Source: Actinorugispora endophytica (lineage in GTDB: Bacteria; Actinomycetota; Actinomycetes; Streptosporangiales; Streptosporangiaceae). From it: a stretch of 64,000 bases of DNA. This document shows, piece after piece, positions 36,075 through 44,555 of the stretch. The stretch's first letter is position 1; each line of letters opens with the position of its first letter. The stretch lies in assembly GCF_004363075.1 (NCBI RefSeq), contig NZ_SNYN01000015.1:1-64000 (forward strand). The letters run 5' to 3'. The translations under genes and the position numbers were made by a program. The notes under the pieces were generated by a model, which saw nothing but the letters and a program-made list of their open reading frames with translations, was not told the DNA's origin and searched no databases.

Positions 36075-36689
36075 TCAGGCGCCCAGCAGGTCGGCGAAGG
36101 GGGTCGGGTCCTCGTAGGGGTCCGAGGGCTTCTGCCGGTCCCGGCCGCCGAGCAGCGCGGCGAGTTCGCCGGCGGCCCGATCGATCCGTTCGGTGAGCGC
36201 CCGGCCGTCACCGCCGCCGGTCCCCCAGTCCTCGGACGCGGCGTAGACCGCGGTCGGAACGACGACGGACCGCAGGTAGGCGAACAGCGGGCGCAGGGCG
36301 TGCTCGAGCGCGAGGGAGTGGCGCGGAGTTCCGCCGGTGGCCGCGATCAGCACGGGCTTCCCGGCCAGCGACTCGGGTTCCAGGACGTCGAAGAACATCT
36401 TGAACAGGCCGCTGTAGGAGGCCGTGAAGATCGGGGTGACCGCGATCAGGGCGTCGGCGTCGACCACGCTGTCGATCGCGGCCCGCAGGTTGCCGGTGGG
36501 AACGCCGCTGACCAGGTTGTTCGTCAGGTCGTGGGCGTGGCCGCGCAGTTCGACCACGTCGACGGCCGCCTGGATCCCCTGGCCGAGCAGGGATCGCCCG
36601 GTCGCCGCGGCGAGCCGGTCGGCCAGCAGCCGCGTGGAGGACGGCTGGCCCAGGCCCGCCGAGACGACGGCGAGAGTGCGGTTGCTCAT
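36075..36689 (-). CDS. CE1759-family NAD(P)H:FMN reductase
   Basis: 204 aa flavodoxin-like fold: LAVVSAGLGQPSSTRLLADR at the N-terminus is the FMN phosphate loop, ITPIF-type segment AVTPIFTASYSGLFKMFFD contacts the flavin, and KPVLIAATGGTPRHSL closes the site. It reduces FMN for the monooxygenase encoded directly upstream. The start overlaps that gene's stop by one base (TGATG at 36687-36691), so the two are produced together. Confidence 0.92.
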   Translation of the reverse strand: MSNRTLAVVSAGLGQPSSTRLLADRLAAATGRSLLGQGIQAAVDVVELRGHAHDLTNNLVSGVPTGNLRAAIDSVVDADALIAVTPIFTASYSGLFKMFFDVLEPESLAGKPVLIAATGGTPRHSLALEHALRPLFAYLRSVVVPTAVYAASEDWGTGGGDGRALTERIDRAAGELAALLGGRDRQKPSDPYEDPTPFADLLGA

Positions 36690-37792
36690 CAGGCCTCCCC
36701 GGCCTTCTCGGTGTCGGCCGCCGCGGCCGCCGCGCGCAGGGCGGCGTGCGTGGGAGCCTCGGGGACGTGTGCCGGGCGCAGGGAGTCGAACTCCTTGCGC
36801 AGGACGGGGACGACCTCCTCGCCGAGCAGGTCGAGCTGCTCCAGGACGGTCTTGAGGGGCAGGCCCGCGTGGTCCATCAGGAACAGCTGGCGCTGGTAGT
36901 CGCCGAAGTGGTCGCGGAACCCCAGGGTCCTGTCGATGACCTCCTGCGGGCTGCCGACGGTGAGGGGCGTCTGCTCGGTGAACTCCTCCAGCGACGGGCC
37001 GTGCCCGTACACGGGGGCGTTGTCGAAGTACGGGCGGAACTCCCGGACCGCGTCCTGGGACCTCCTGCGCATGAACACCTGGCCGCCGAGGCCGACGATC
37101 GCCTGGTCGGCCGAGCCGTGGCCGTAGTGCTCGTACCGCCTGCGGTACAGGTTGATCAGGCGGACGTAGTGCTCCTTGGGCCAGAAGATGTGGTTGGCGA
37201 AGAACCCGTCCCCGTAGTAGGCCGCCTGCTCGGCGATCTCCGGGCTGCGGATGGAGCCGTGCCAGACGAACGGCGGAACGCCGTCCAGGGGCCGCGGGGT
37301 CGAGGTGAAGGACTGGAGGGGGGTGCGGAACTTGCCCTCCCAGTCCACGACGTCCTCACGCCACAGCCGGTGCAGCAGGTGGTAGTTCTCGACGGCCAGC
37401 GGGATGCCCTGGCGGATGTCCTGGCCGAACCAGGGGTACACGGGGCCGGTGTTGCCGCGCCCCATCATGAGGTCGACCCGGCCGTCGGCCAGGTGCTGGA
37501 GCATCGCGAAGTCCTCGGCGATCTTGACCGGGTCGTTCGTGGTGATCAGGGTGGTGGAGGTGGACAGGACGAGCCGCTCGGTCCGGGCCGCGATGTAGCC
37601 GAGCATCGTCGTGGGGGAGGAGGGCACGAACGGCGGGTTGTGGTGCTCGCCGGTGGCGAAGACGTCCAGGCCCACCTCCTCCGCCTTCAGTGCGATCGTC
37701 ACCATCGCCTTGATCCGCTCGGCCTCGGACGGGGTCCGCCCGGTCGTCGGATCCGTGGTGACGTCGCCGACGGTGAAGACTCCGAACTGCAT
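36689..37792 (-). CDS. CE1758-family FMN-dependent luciferase-like monooxygenase
   Basis: 367 aa, ATG after GGAGGGG. Starts MQFGVFTVGDVTTDPTTGR; bacterial-luciferase-fold segments are FATGEHHNPPFVPSSPTTML, GRGNTGPVYPWFGQD and FVWHGSIRSPEIAEQAAYYG. Together with the CE1759-type reductase it forms a two-component flavin monooxygenase; the substrate is unknown. An inverted repeat (CTTTCC-6-GGAAAG, 37811-37828) sits 19 nt upstream of the start and may be an operator or promoter element. The pair stands between DUF3159 and TrkA genes that are normally close neighbours. Confidence 0.93.
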   Translation of the reverse strand: MQFGVFTVGDVTTDPTTGRTPSEAERIKAMVTIALKAEEVGLDVFATGEHHNPPFVPSSPTTMLGYIAARTERLVLSTSTTLITTNDPVKIAEDFAMLQHLADGRVDLMMGRGNTGPVYPWFGQDIRQGIPLAVENYHLLHRLWREDVVDWEGKFRTPLQSFTSTPRPLDGVPPFVWHGSIRSPEIAEQAAYYGDGFFANHIFWPKEHYVRLINLYRRRYEHYGHGSADQAIVGLGGQVFMRRRSQDAVREFRPYFDNAPVYGHGPSLEEFTEQTPLTVGSPQEVIDRTLGFRDHFGDYQRQLFLMDHAGLPLKTVLEQLDLLGEEVVPVLRKEFDSLRPAHVPEAPTHAALRAAAAAADTEKAGEA

Positions 37793-37810
37793 GCCGACCC
37801 CTCCGAGAAG

Positions 37811-37828
37811 CTTTCCTTGATTGGAAAG
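37811..37828. promoter_or_regulatory. Candidate operator upstream of the flavin monooxygenase pair
   Basis: CTTTCC TTGATT GGAAAG, a perfect 6-bp inverted repeat with 6-nt spacer in an AT-rich stretch (37810-37857) that also has promoter-like TATA-rich words. No regulator gene is adjacent. Confidence 0.45.
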
Positions 37829-37944
37829 AAGTAGAAAATTCAACTATATGTGCGAACTTACCCGCGTTCGCGTGTATTCCACGGATGCGCCGCTGGTGGG
37901 ACACGTCACCCGGGCGGCGCGTCCCCTTCCCACGGTACGGGCCG

Positions 37945-37975
37945 CGCCTCTCCCCGGAGCCACCGGGGAGAGGCG
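37945..37975. terminator. Terminator hairpin after the TrkA pair
   Basis: Perfect 13-bp stem CGCCTCTCCCCGG (37945-37957) with 37963-37975, 7 nt beyond the minus-strand stop. Confidence 0.85.
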
Positions 37976-37981
37976 TTCCTC

Positions 37982-38677
37982 TCAGCGGTCGGACGCCCCC
38001 GCCAGCACCGCCTGCAGGTCGTCGTCGGCCTCGGTGCTGCTGAGCAGCACCAGGTCGTCCCCCGGCGAGAGCACGGTGTCGGCCAGTGGGGCGAGCGCCC
38101 GGCCGCCGTGCACGACCGCCACCAGCACGACGCCCTCGGGCAGCTCCGCACCGAACTCGCCGACGGCCCGCCCCACGTGCGGGGAGTCCGCGGGCAGGGT
38201 GAACTCCAGCAGGTCGGTGCCGCCGAGCGCGGCCAGAGCCACCGCGTCGCCGGCCCCGGGAAGGCCGAACCCGGTGTCGTCCTCGTCGTCCTCCACCAGC
38301 GCCGCGATCAGCCGCGGCGGCGAGACGGCGACGTCCACCCCCCAGGAATCGGTGAACAGCCACTCGTTGCGGGGGTCGTTGATCCGTGCGACGACCCGGC
38401 GCACCCCGAACTCGCTCTTGGCCAGCAGCGCCACCACCAGGTTGACCTTGTCGTCGGAGGTCGCGGCGACCACCACGTCGAACTCGTCCAGCCGGGCGTG
38501 CTCCAGGGAGCTCAGCTCGCAGGCGTCGGCCAGCATCCACTCGGCGCTCTCCACCTCGTGCACGCCGATCGCGCGGGAGTCGCGGTCGATGAGCAGCACC
38601 TCGTGCCCGTTGCCCAGCAGCTCCATGGCGATGGAGCGCCCCACCGCGCCGGCCCCGGCGATCGCGACGCGCATCAT
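37982..38677 (-). CDS. TrkA-family potassium uptake regulator, second copy
   Basis: 231 aa. Rossmann RCK-N domain with VAIAGAGAVGRSIAMELLGN (GxGxxG) and acidic ribose-binding Asp after LLIDRD; RCK-C domain from about 145. It pairs with the preceding TrkA protein; the start overlaps that gene's stop (ATGATG region 38672-38677). The two are the actinobacterial CeoB/CeoC-type pair that gate a K+ transporter in response to nucleotides. No transporter gene is adjacent here. Confidence 0.93.
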   Translation of the reverse strand: MMRVAIAGAGAVGRSIAMELLGNGHEVLLIDRDSRAIGVHEVESAEWMLADACELSSLEHARLDEFDVVVAATSDDKVNLVVALLAKSEFGVRRVVARINDPRNEWLFTDSWGVDVAVSPPRLIAALVEDDEDDTGFGLPGAGDAVALAALGGTDLLEFTLPADSPHVGRAVGEFGAELPEGVVLVAVVHGGRALAPLADTVLSPGDDLVLLSSTEADDDLQAVLAGASDR

Positions 38678-39357
38678 CGGCCCGCCCCTTCCACATCGTC
38701 CGCGCCGAGACGGCGCACCGTCTCCTGGATCGAACCCGCCGGAGCGAGCACGTGCAGCACGTCACCGGACCGCACCCGGGTGTCCCCGCGCGCCAGCGTG
38801 ATCTCCCCGCCCCTGCCCAGGTAGGCCACCCGCACCCCCAGCGCCGACTCGACCTGGTCGACCCGCCGGTCCAGCCACGAGGTCCCGGTCACGGCCTCGA
38901 CGAGCGCGAGCGTGCCGGAGGGGTCCCGCCACAGGGGCTCGGCGCCCAGCCCCTCGTCACCGGGGACGAGGCGGCGCAGGATCGTGTCGGCGGTCCAGCG
39001 CACCGTGCCCACGGTGGGGATTCCCAGCCGCTGGTACACCTCGGCGCGGCGGGGGTCGTAGATGCGCGCCACCACGTTGCGCACCCCGAACGTCTCGCGT
39101 GCCACCCGGGCGGCGATGATGTTGGAGTTGTCCCCGCTGCTCACCGCCGCGAACGCGTCCGCCGTCTCGACGCCCGCCCGCACCAGCACGTCCCGGTGGT
39201 GGCCCAGCCCGGTGACCGCCTGCTTGGCGGTGGCCGAGCGCAACCGCCGGAACGCCTCGGGGGAGCGGTCGATCACCGCGACCGTGTGCCCGGCGTCCTC
39301 CAGCGTGTGCGCGAGGGTGGACCCCACCCGCCCGCAACCCAATATGACGATGTGCAC
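38674..39357 (-). CDS. TrkA-family potassium uptake regulator, first copy
   Basis: 227 aa. MHIVILGCGRVGSTLAHTLE opens with the dinucleotide-binding GCGRVG loop; AVIDRSPEAF gives the acidic end of strand 2. The RCK-C domain follows from about residue 140 (DPSGTLALVEAVTG). It is co-transcribed and overlapping with the second TrkA gene. Together they should form the cytoplasmic nucleotide-sensing ring of a K+ uptake system. Confidence 0.94.
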   Translation of the reverse strand: MHIVILGCGRVGSTLAHTLEDAGHTVAVIDRSPEAFRRLRSATAKQAVTGLGHHRDVLVRAGVETADAFAAVSSGDNSNIIAARVARETFGVRNVVARIYDPRRAEVYQRLGIPTVGTVRWTADTILRRLVPGDEGLGAEPLWRDPSGTLALVEAVTGTSWLDRRVDQVESALGVRVAYLGRGGEITLARGDTRVRSGDVLHVLAPAGSIQETVRRLGADDVEGAGR

Positions 39358-39798
39358 TGGTTGTCCGATCCGATCGGGTTGTTCTCACTTCGCGCGCGCA
39401 CGATCGCGCGGTCCAGGATTACGAAGATATCCAGTTCGCACGGTGGGCGTCGTCCCGCCCCGGGGCCGCGGCGCCGGTTCCGCCGGGCGCGGAGCCGCCG
39501 CCGCTCGACTAGAGTTACCGCAGACGGGCGGTGGCTGGAGCGTGTCTTCAAAGCCGTTTCGGGCTCGCGCCCACCAGGGGCAGGGCCCCGCCGCGCGAGA
39601 ATCGCGAAGCGGTGCAGCAGGGACGTTCGCCGCGCCGATGTCACTCGAACAGCCGACCGAGACGAACGTCGCGAATCGGCTTGCGGGCAGCGCCCTGGAC
39701 GGACGAGAGCCGTCCCGAAAAGCCCCTTGAGGACACGCCCCGGCAAGGGGGTACCCGTTGCGATGCCCGAAGTCCCGTCTAAACGAAGGTCGTTTTCC
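39358..39798. other. Intergenic region between TrkA pair and RNA methyltransferase
   Basis: 441 bp with divergent promoters expected at both ends and no gene. In related actinobacteria an APC-type transporter gene is often found here; it is absent. Positions 39552-39702 form the second copy of putative repeat family 2. Confidence 0.45.
39552..39702. repeat. Possible dispersed repeat family 2, copy 2
   Basis: Matches 3911-4020 in two blocks (AGCCGTTTCGGGCTCGCGCC, then TTCGCCGCGCCGATGTCACT and on through GAACGTCGCGAATCGGC to CTGGACGG). An extra segment of about 45 bp separates the blocks. Intergenic in both places. Confidence 0.45.
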
Positions 39799-41058
39799 AT
39801 GAGTATGGTCGGAAGCCACGTAGAGCTGAGCGTCGACGGAGTCGCGCACGGAGGGTGGTGCGTGGGGCGTTACGACCAGCAGGTCGTGTTCGTCCGGCAC
39901 GCCCTGCCAGGGGAGCGCGTCCGGGTCCTGGTGACCGAGGAGACCAAGAAGTTCCTGCGCGCCGACGCCGTGGAGGTGCTGGAGGCCTCCGAGGACCGGG
40001 TCGAGCCGCCGTGCCGCTTCGCGGGCCCCGGCAAGTGCGGCGGCTGCGACTGGCAGCACGCCTCGCCGGACGCCCAGCGCCGGATCAAGGCGCGGGTGGT
40101 GGCCGAGCAGCTGCGCCGTATCGCCGGGATCGAGCGCGAGGTGCGCGTCGAGGAGCTGCCCGGAACCCCCGACGGTCTGGGGTGGCGCACCCGGGTGCGC
40201 TTCGCCGTTGACGCGGACGGCGCCGCCGGACTGCGCAAGCACCGCTCGCACGAGCTCCAGCTCATCGACGAGTGCCCCATCGCGCACCCCGAGGTCAACC
40301 GGTTGGGCGTGCCCCGCCTGGAGTGGCCCGGAATCGCCGAGGTCGAGACCGTCACCTCGGCGAGTACCGCCGACACCGCCGTCATCATCACCCCGAGCGG
40401 GGCCAAGCTCCCCGAGCTGCCCACCCCTGAGGCGTCGACCGCGGTGCTGCGCCGCTTCAAGGGCGGACGCACCCAGCCGATCAAGGGCCGCCGCGGCATC
40501 CGCGAGAACGTCGCGGGACGCGAGTGGCGGGTCAGCGCGGGCGCGTTCTGGCAGGTCCACCCGGCCGCGGCCGAGACCCTCACCCAGGCCGTCCTGGACG
40601 CGCTCGAGCCCGAGCCCGGCGAGACCGCCCTCGACCTGTACTGCGGGGCCGGGCTGTTCGCGGGCGCCCTCGCCCTCGCGGTCGGCGCCGAAGGCCGGGT
40701 GCTCGGCGTGGAGGGCCAGAGCGACGCGGTCCGCGACGCGGAGCACAACCTGCGGGACCTGCCCCAGGCCAAGGTCGAGCGCGGCGACGTGGCCGGGCGC
40801 CTGCGCCAGTGGGCCGACCTGCGCGCCGACGTCGCGGTCCTGGACCCGCCGCGTTCGGGGGCCGGGACGGAGGTCGTGGAGTCCCTGACGCTGCTGCGCC
40901 CGCGCCGTGTCGCCTACGTCTCCTGCGACCCCGCGACGCTGGCCCGCGACATCAAGACCTTCGCCCAGCGCGGCTACCGGCTCACCGGCCTCCGCGCCTT
41001 CGACGCCTTCCCGATGACCCACCACGTGGAGTGCCTGGCCACCCTGACCAGGGACTGA
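39799..41058 (+). CDS. TRAM-domain SAM-dependent RNA (uracil-5) methyltransferase, RumA/TrmA type
   Basis: 419 aa (an ATG at 39763 would add 12 residues). TRAM domain at 1-60 (VELSVDGVAHGGWCVGRYDQ). Fe-S cluster ligands as in RlmD/RumA: Cys in PPCRFAGPGKCGGCDW and a later Cys in DECPIAHPE. SAM-binding LDLYCGAGLFAGALALAVG and catalytic SCDPATLARD near the C-terminus, with VLDPPRSGAG. It should methylate a uridine in rRNA or tRNA; the exact site cannot be read. It ends near repeat F. Confidence 0.93.
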   Translation: MSMVGSHVELSVDGVAHGGWCVGRYDQQVVFVRHALPGERVRVLVTEETKKFLRADAVEVLEASEDRVEPPCRFAGPGKCGGCDWQHASPDAQRRIKARVVAEQLRRIAGIEREVRVEELPGTPDGLGWRTRVRFAVDADGAAGLRKHRSHELQLIDECPIAHPEVNRLGVPRLEWPGIAEVETVTSASTADTAVIITPSGAKLPELPTPEASTAVLRRFKGGRTQPIKGRRGIRENVAGREWRVSAGAFWQVHPAAAETLTQAVLDALEPEPGETALDLYCGAGLFAGALALAVGAEGRVLGVEGQSDAVRDAEHNLRDLPQAKVERGDVAGRLRQWADLRADVAVLDPPRSGAGTEVVESLTLLRPRRVAYVSCDPATLARDIKTFAQRGYRLTGLRAFDAFPMTHHVECLATLTRD

Positions 41059-41094
41059 AGGGCCTGAGCGGCGGGGCGGCCGATGGCGCGCGCT

Positions 41095-41242
41095 CGGACT
41101 GGCGATCCCCCGGCGCGGGGGCCGCTCGGTGTCCGTGGACGGGGACCTGCTCGATGGTCTCGAGCTTTCCGCCCGTTTCGGGGCCGGAAAGAGCGGAAAG
41201 CTCATGATCATCCCGAGCCCGGTCACCCCGCGCCGGGGGTCA
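41095..41242. repeat. CTAG-family intergenic repeat, copy F (degenerate)
   Basis: The arms CCCCCGGCGCGGGGGCCGC (left) and ACCCCGCGCCGGGGGTCAG (right) face each other. The centre has GAGCTTTCCGC (41162-41172) paired with 41193-41203 and the loop word GTTTCGGGGCCGG seen in copy C. The right end abuts and overlaps the TGA stop (41240-41242) of the minus-strand permease gene; the CTAG itself has decayed. Confidence 0.55.
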
Positions 41243-42820
41243 GCGGCACGGCGGGAGTTCCGGGGGATCCGGCGCCGTCGAGGGGGCCGTCAACCACTCG
41301 GCGGCCTGCTGCTCCTCCACCATCGCCTCCCACTCGGCGGACATCCGGTCCCACCGCAGCCGGGCCAGGCGCAGGTGGTCGGCGGTGACCTCCACGCCCA
41401 GGAGCGCGGACGCGTCCGCGCTGCCGGTGTCGGGAGAGGCCAGCGCGTCCCAGTGCCGCTCCACCCCGTCCCGGACCCGCGACACCGGCGCGTCGTTCAG
41501 CGCGGACAGCACCGCCAGGTCCTCCGCGGAGTAGGTGTCGGGCTGGAACCTGGTCTCGGCCAGGGCCTCCATCGGGTCGCCTCCGTGAGCCCGGTGGTAC
41601 TCCCCGGTCATCCACAGGGCCAGGACACCGCGCGCCTGCCCGGTCATGGTGCACTCGTCCATGGAGGGGTTCAGGCCGCCGAGCGCGGCCGAGGCGACCC
41701 CCATGGCCACGTACCCGCCCGACAAGGGGTCCCACGCGGAGTACGCCTCGACGTACCCGGTCTCGGGCGGGGGCTCGCCCGCGCCGTGGGTCACCCACAC
41801 CACGGGCAGATCCGCCCTGACGTGCCCGGGCAGCAGGACGACCAGCGGGCGCAGGCCGTTTCCCCACCCGGGGAGCAGGGACGCGTACGGCTCGATCGAG
41901 CAGTAGCGCGCCCCGTGGTCGGTGACACAGGACTCCGCCGGCAGCGGCCGGGCCGGGTACAGCGGTGACGAGGGCCGCTGGTCGTAGGGCAGGCTCGACA
42001 GGCTCTGGATCGCCCCGCCGCTCAGGACCAGGGCCGAGGCGGTGAGCGCGCCCACCACGGCCCGCCCCGCCGCGCGGCGCCGGTGGCGCAGCTCCACGGC
42101 CAGCACGCAGAAGAGCAGTGTGCCGACCAGGTAGGCCAGGTACATGGGGGCCTGCGAGTAGCCGAACGCCTCGTTCCCGTACGCGGGATGGGTCACCAGG
42201 TCGGGGAGGAGTGTCGCCCTGCGGCCGATGGAGCCCGGGGTGTCCCCGAGGAACACCCCGGACACGCCGAGCCGACCGCCCAGGTAGACCAGTACGAGTC
42301 CGAACGCGGGCAGCGCCGAACGGGTCCAGGCGGCAACCGCGACGGACAGGAGCCCGCAGGCGGGAACGGTCAGCAGGGGGACGCCCAGCTGCCACAGGTG
42401 GAGATCGCCCAGGAGCTCGTCCCGGCGGGACGCCAGGTACAGTGCCGCGGCTCCGCTGAGCAGCAGCCCGTGCAGCGCGCCGACGAGCGCGGTGGCCAGC
42501 AGCAGTGACGCCCTGCGGACCGGTTCGGGGACCGGGGAGACGACGTCCGGGCCGTGCCGGAAGACGCGCACCCCGGCGAACGTCGCCGCGATGAACAGTC
42601 CGCCCGCAGGGTAGGCGCCCAGCGTCAGCACCGAGTCGAGCGTGTCGCTCCACAGCAGCGGCCGCTCCATGAGCCTCAGGTCGCGGTAGCCCAGCAGCAG
42701 CCCGCCGACCAGCCCGAACCAGGGGAACGGCGATCGCAGCAGCCGCCCCGCCTCGAACCGGCAGAGCCTGGCCAGCGCGGTCGGGACGCGCGCGGCCGCG
42801 CGGCCCGTTCGGGGCGTCAA
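41240..42820 (-). CDS. Membrane protein with large C-terminal extracytoplasmic domain (ABC permease-like)
   Basis: 526 aa from TTG 42820, which overlaps the ATPase stop as TTGA. Six or seven membrane helices occupy about residues 20-285 (PFPWFGLVGGLLLGY, PAGGLFIAATFAGVRVF, LLLATALVGALHGLLLSGAA and others). The remaining 240 residues lack membrane helices and hold Cys residues (AESCVTDHGARYCSIEP), suggesting an external domain possibly with a disulphide. No family is recognised. Being coupled to an ABC ATPase under an ECF sigma/anti-sigma pair, it is probably the membrane part of a transporter. Confidence 0.78.
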   Translation of the reverse strand: MTPRTGRAAARVPTALARLCRFEAGRLLRSPFPWFGLVGGLLLGYRDLRLMERPLLWSDTLDSVLTLGAYPAGGLFIAATFAGVRVFRHGPDVVSPVPEPVRRASLLLATALVGALHGLLLSGAAALYLASRRDELLGDLHLWQLGVPLLTVPACGLLSVAVAAWTRSALPAFGLVLVYLGGRLGVSGVFLGDTPGSIGRRATLLPDLVTHPAYGNEAFGYSQAPMYLAYLVGTLLFCVLAVELRHRRRAAGRAVVGALTASALVLSGGAIQSLSSLPYDQRPSSPLYPARPLPAESCVTDHGARYCSIEPYASLLPGWGNGLRPLVVLLPGHVRADLPVVWVTHGAGEPPPETGYVEAYSAWDPLSGGYVAMGVASAALGGLNPSMDECTMTGQARGVLALWMTGEYHRAHGGDPMEALAETRFQPDTYSAEDLAVLSALNDAPVSRVRDGVERHWDALASPDTGSADASALLGVEVTADHLRLARLRWDRMSAEWEAMVEEQQAAEWLTAPSTAPDPPELPPCR

Positions 42821-43722
42821 GCCGCCACCGTTCCCTCGGCGGACCCGGTGACCAGCAGGTAGCCGTCCTCCAGGGTGGGCTCCAACGGCTCGGCGATCCC
42901 CCCGTATCCGGCCGGGGGCTCCGCCCCGTGCGGGGTGAGCACCCGGTAGCGCCCGTCGGGGGAGCGCCACGAGGTGCTCCCGGTGGAGGGCCGCTCGGGC
43001 AGCGACCAGACCCGGCCCCGGGCGCGGTCGGTGAGGGCCGCGGGCGTGTCCGCGAACACGACCAGCCCCTCGTCCAGCACGACCACGCGGTCGCACACCG
43101 CGGCAACGTCCTCGGTCTGGTGGGTGGACAGCACCACGGCCCGGGTCGCGGCGAACTCCGAGACCAGGTCGCGGAAGCGGATGCGCTGCTCGGGGTCCAG
43201 GCCGATGGTCGGCTCGTCCAGCAGCAGCAGCCCGGGCTCTCCCAGGAGCGCCCCGGCCAGCCCGAGGCGCTGGCGCATCCCTCCGGACAGCCTCCGCACC
43301 CGCGTGTGCCGCCGGTCGGTGAGCCCCACCTGGTCCAGGACTCGCCGCACCTCGTCGTGGCGGGCACGCCGCCCGCCCACCTCCTTGAGGATCGCGATGT
43401 AGTCCAGCAGGGTGAACGCCGTGAAGTTCGGGTAGAACACCGGGTTCTGCGGCAGGAACCCCAGCTGGGCGCGGACACGGGCGCGCCCCGGAGCGGTCGT
43501 CGGATCGTGCCCGAGGACCTCCAGGGAGCCCGAGTCCGGGTCGTGCGCGGTGGCCAGGCAGCGCAGCAGCGTCGTCTTGCCCGCGCCGTTGCGGCCCAGC
43601 AGTCCGGTCACCCCGCGGCCCAGGTCGAGGTCGATCCGGTTCAGCGCCGCGCGGTCGCCGTAGTGCTTGGTCAGGCCGCGGGCCGAGACCACGATCCCCG
43701 AGGGGGACGGCCACGTCGTCAT
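42817..43722 (-). CDS. ABC transporter ATPase in sigma-factor operon
   Basis: 301 aa, ATG after CCAGGAG. Walker A GRNGAGKTTL (about 41-50), signature LSGGMRQRLGLA, Walker B LLLLDEPTIGLD, switch His in VVLSTHQTEDV. The N-terminus (ARGLTKHYGDRAALNRIDL) and length are those of exporter ATPases such as CcmA/NatA-like. The C-terminal region (about 225-301) is a small extra domain. It is coupled to the permease-like protein by a TTGA overlap. Confidence 0.92.
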   Translation of the reverse strand: MTTWPSPSGIVVSARGLTKHYGDRAALNRIDLDLGRGVTGLLGRNGAGKTTLLRCLATAHDPDSGSLEVLGHDPTTAPGRARVRAQLGFLPQNPVFYPNFTAFTLLDYIAILKEVGGRRARHDEVRRVLDQVGLTDRRHTRVRRLSGGMRQRLGLAGALLGEPGLLLLDEPTIGLDPEQRIRFRDLVSEFAATRAVVLSTHQTEDVAAVCDRVVVLDEGLVVFADTPAALTDRARGRVWSLPERPSTGSTSWRSPDGRYRVLTPHGAEPPAGYGGIAEPLEPTLEDGYLLVTGSAEGTVAA

Positions 43723-43742
43723 CGTCGTCGTACTCCTGGGTC

Positions 43743-44555
43743 TCAGGCGCGCCGGGCGCGCGCGGCGATGCAGGCGGTGCCGAGCGCGGCGAGAAGGACC
43801 GCGTACAGGGCCTGGGCGGGCGGGGTGAACAGGTACGCGGCCGCGAACCGCGACTCGTGGTGCAGGACGGTGGACACCAGCGCGCCCGTCCACACCGTCC
43901 CGGTCAGGCCGGTGGCCATGATCAACGGAACCCACCGCGACAGCAGGAGCGAACCGGTGACCAGGGACAGCGCGGGCAGCAGCCAGGCCACCGGCGCCCA
44001 CCCGGGCCCGTGTCCGGGCAGGAGCAGGGCGGTGACCAGGCAGAGCGCGAACGCGGGGACGAGGACGGCCAGGGAGCGCAGGAACAGCAGCCGCTGGCCC
44101 GCCATCGGGGTGACCGAGGTGAACTCGTGGGCGGGGTCCACCCAGCGGCCGTAGGCCAGTGCGACGCCGACCAGCGGGAGCACCGGCGCGAGCGAGAAGA
44201 ACATGAGGGTTCCGCCGTTCACGTTGTAAGCGGTGGCCAGGGCCATGCCCAGGACGACCACCATGGCCAGCAGCCACGCGCGGTACAGCATGGGGGTGGC
44301 GACCAGCAGCCGGGCGGCGGCCTCGTGGACGCCGATCCGGGTCAGCAGGCGCTCCAGGAGGCTGGCCCGGGGCCGGTCCACGACGTCGCGCAGTTCGGCC
44401 CACCCGGCCCTGATCCAGGCGGGGTCGGCGGGCACCCCCGCGCGGCACCGGGGGCAGTCGAGGATGTGGGCTTCCGCGGACATCGCCATGGCGTGGTCCA
44501 ATCGTCCGTCGGCGTAGTCGTCGAGCTGCTGTCGGGTCAGGTGCCAGGCGGTCAT
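43743..44555 (-). CDS. Zinc-finger anti-sigma-like membrane protein
   Basis: 270 aa. The N-terminal anti-sigma zinc finger (zf-HC2/ZAS) reads EAHILDCPRCRAG with the HxxxCxxC pattern. After a linker, six membrane helices follow (YRAWLLAMVVVLGMALATAY, FFSLAPVLPLVGVALAYG, LVPAFALCLVTALLLPG and others). The start overlaps the sigma gene stop as ATGA. It most likely binds and inhibits the ECF sigma factor at the membrane and responds to an envelope signal or to the transporter encoded downstream. Confidence 0.88.
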   Translation of the reverse strand: MTAWHLTRQQLDDYADGRLDHAMAMSAEAHILDCPRCRAGVPADPAWIRAGWAELRDVVDRPRASLLERLLTRIGVHEAAARLLVATPMLYRAWLLAMVVVLGMALATAYNVNGGTLMFFSLAPVLPLVGVALAYGRWVDPAHEFTSVTPMAGQRLLFLRSLAVLVPAFALCLVTALLLPGHGPGWAPVAWLLPALSLVTGSLLLSRWVPLIMATGLTGTVWTGALVSTVLHHESRFAAAYLFTPPAQALYAVLLAALGTACIAARARRA

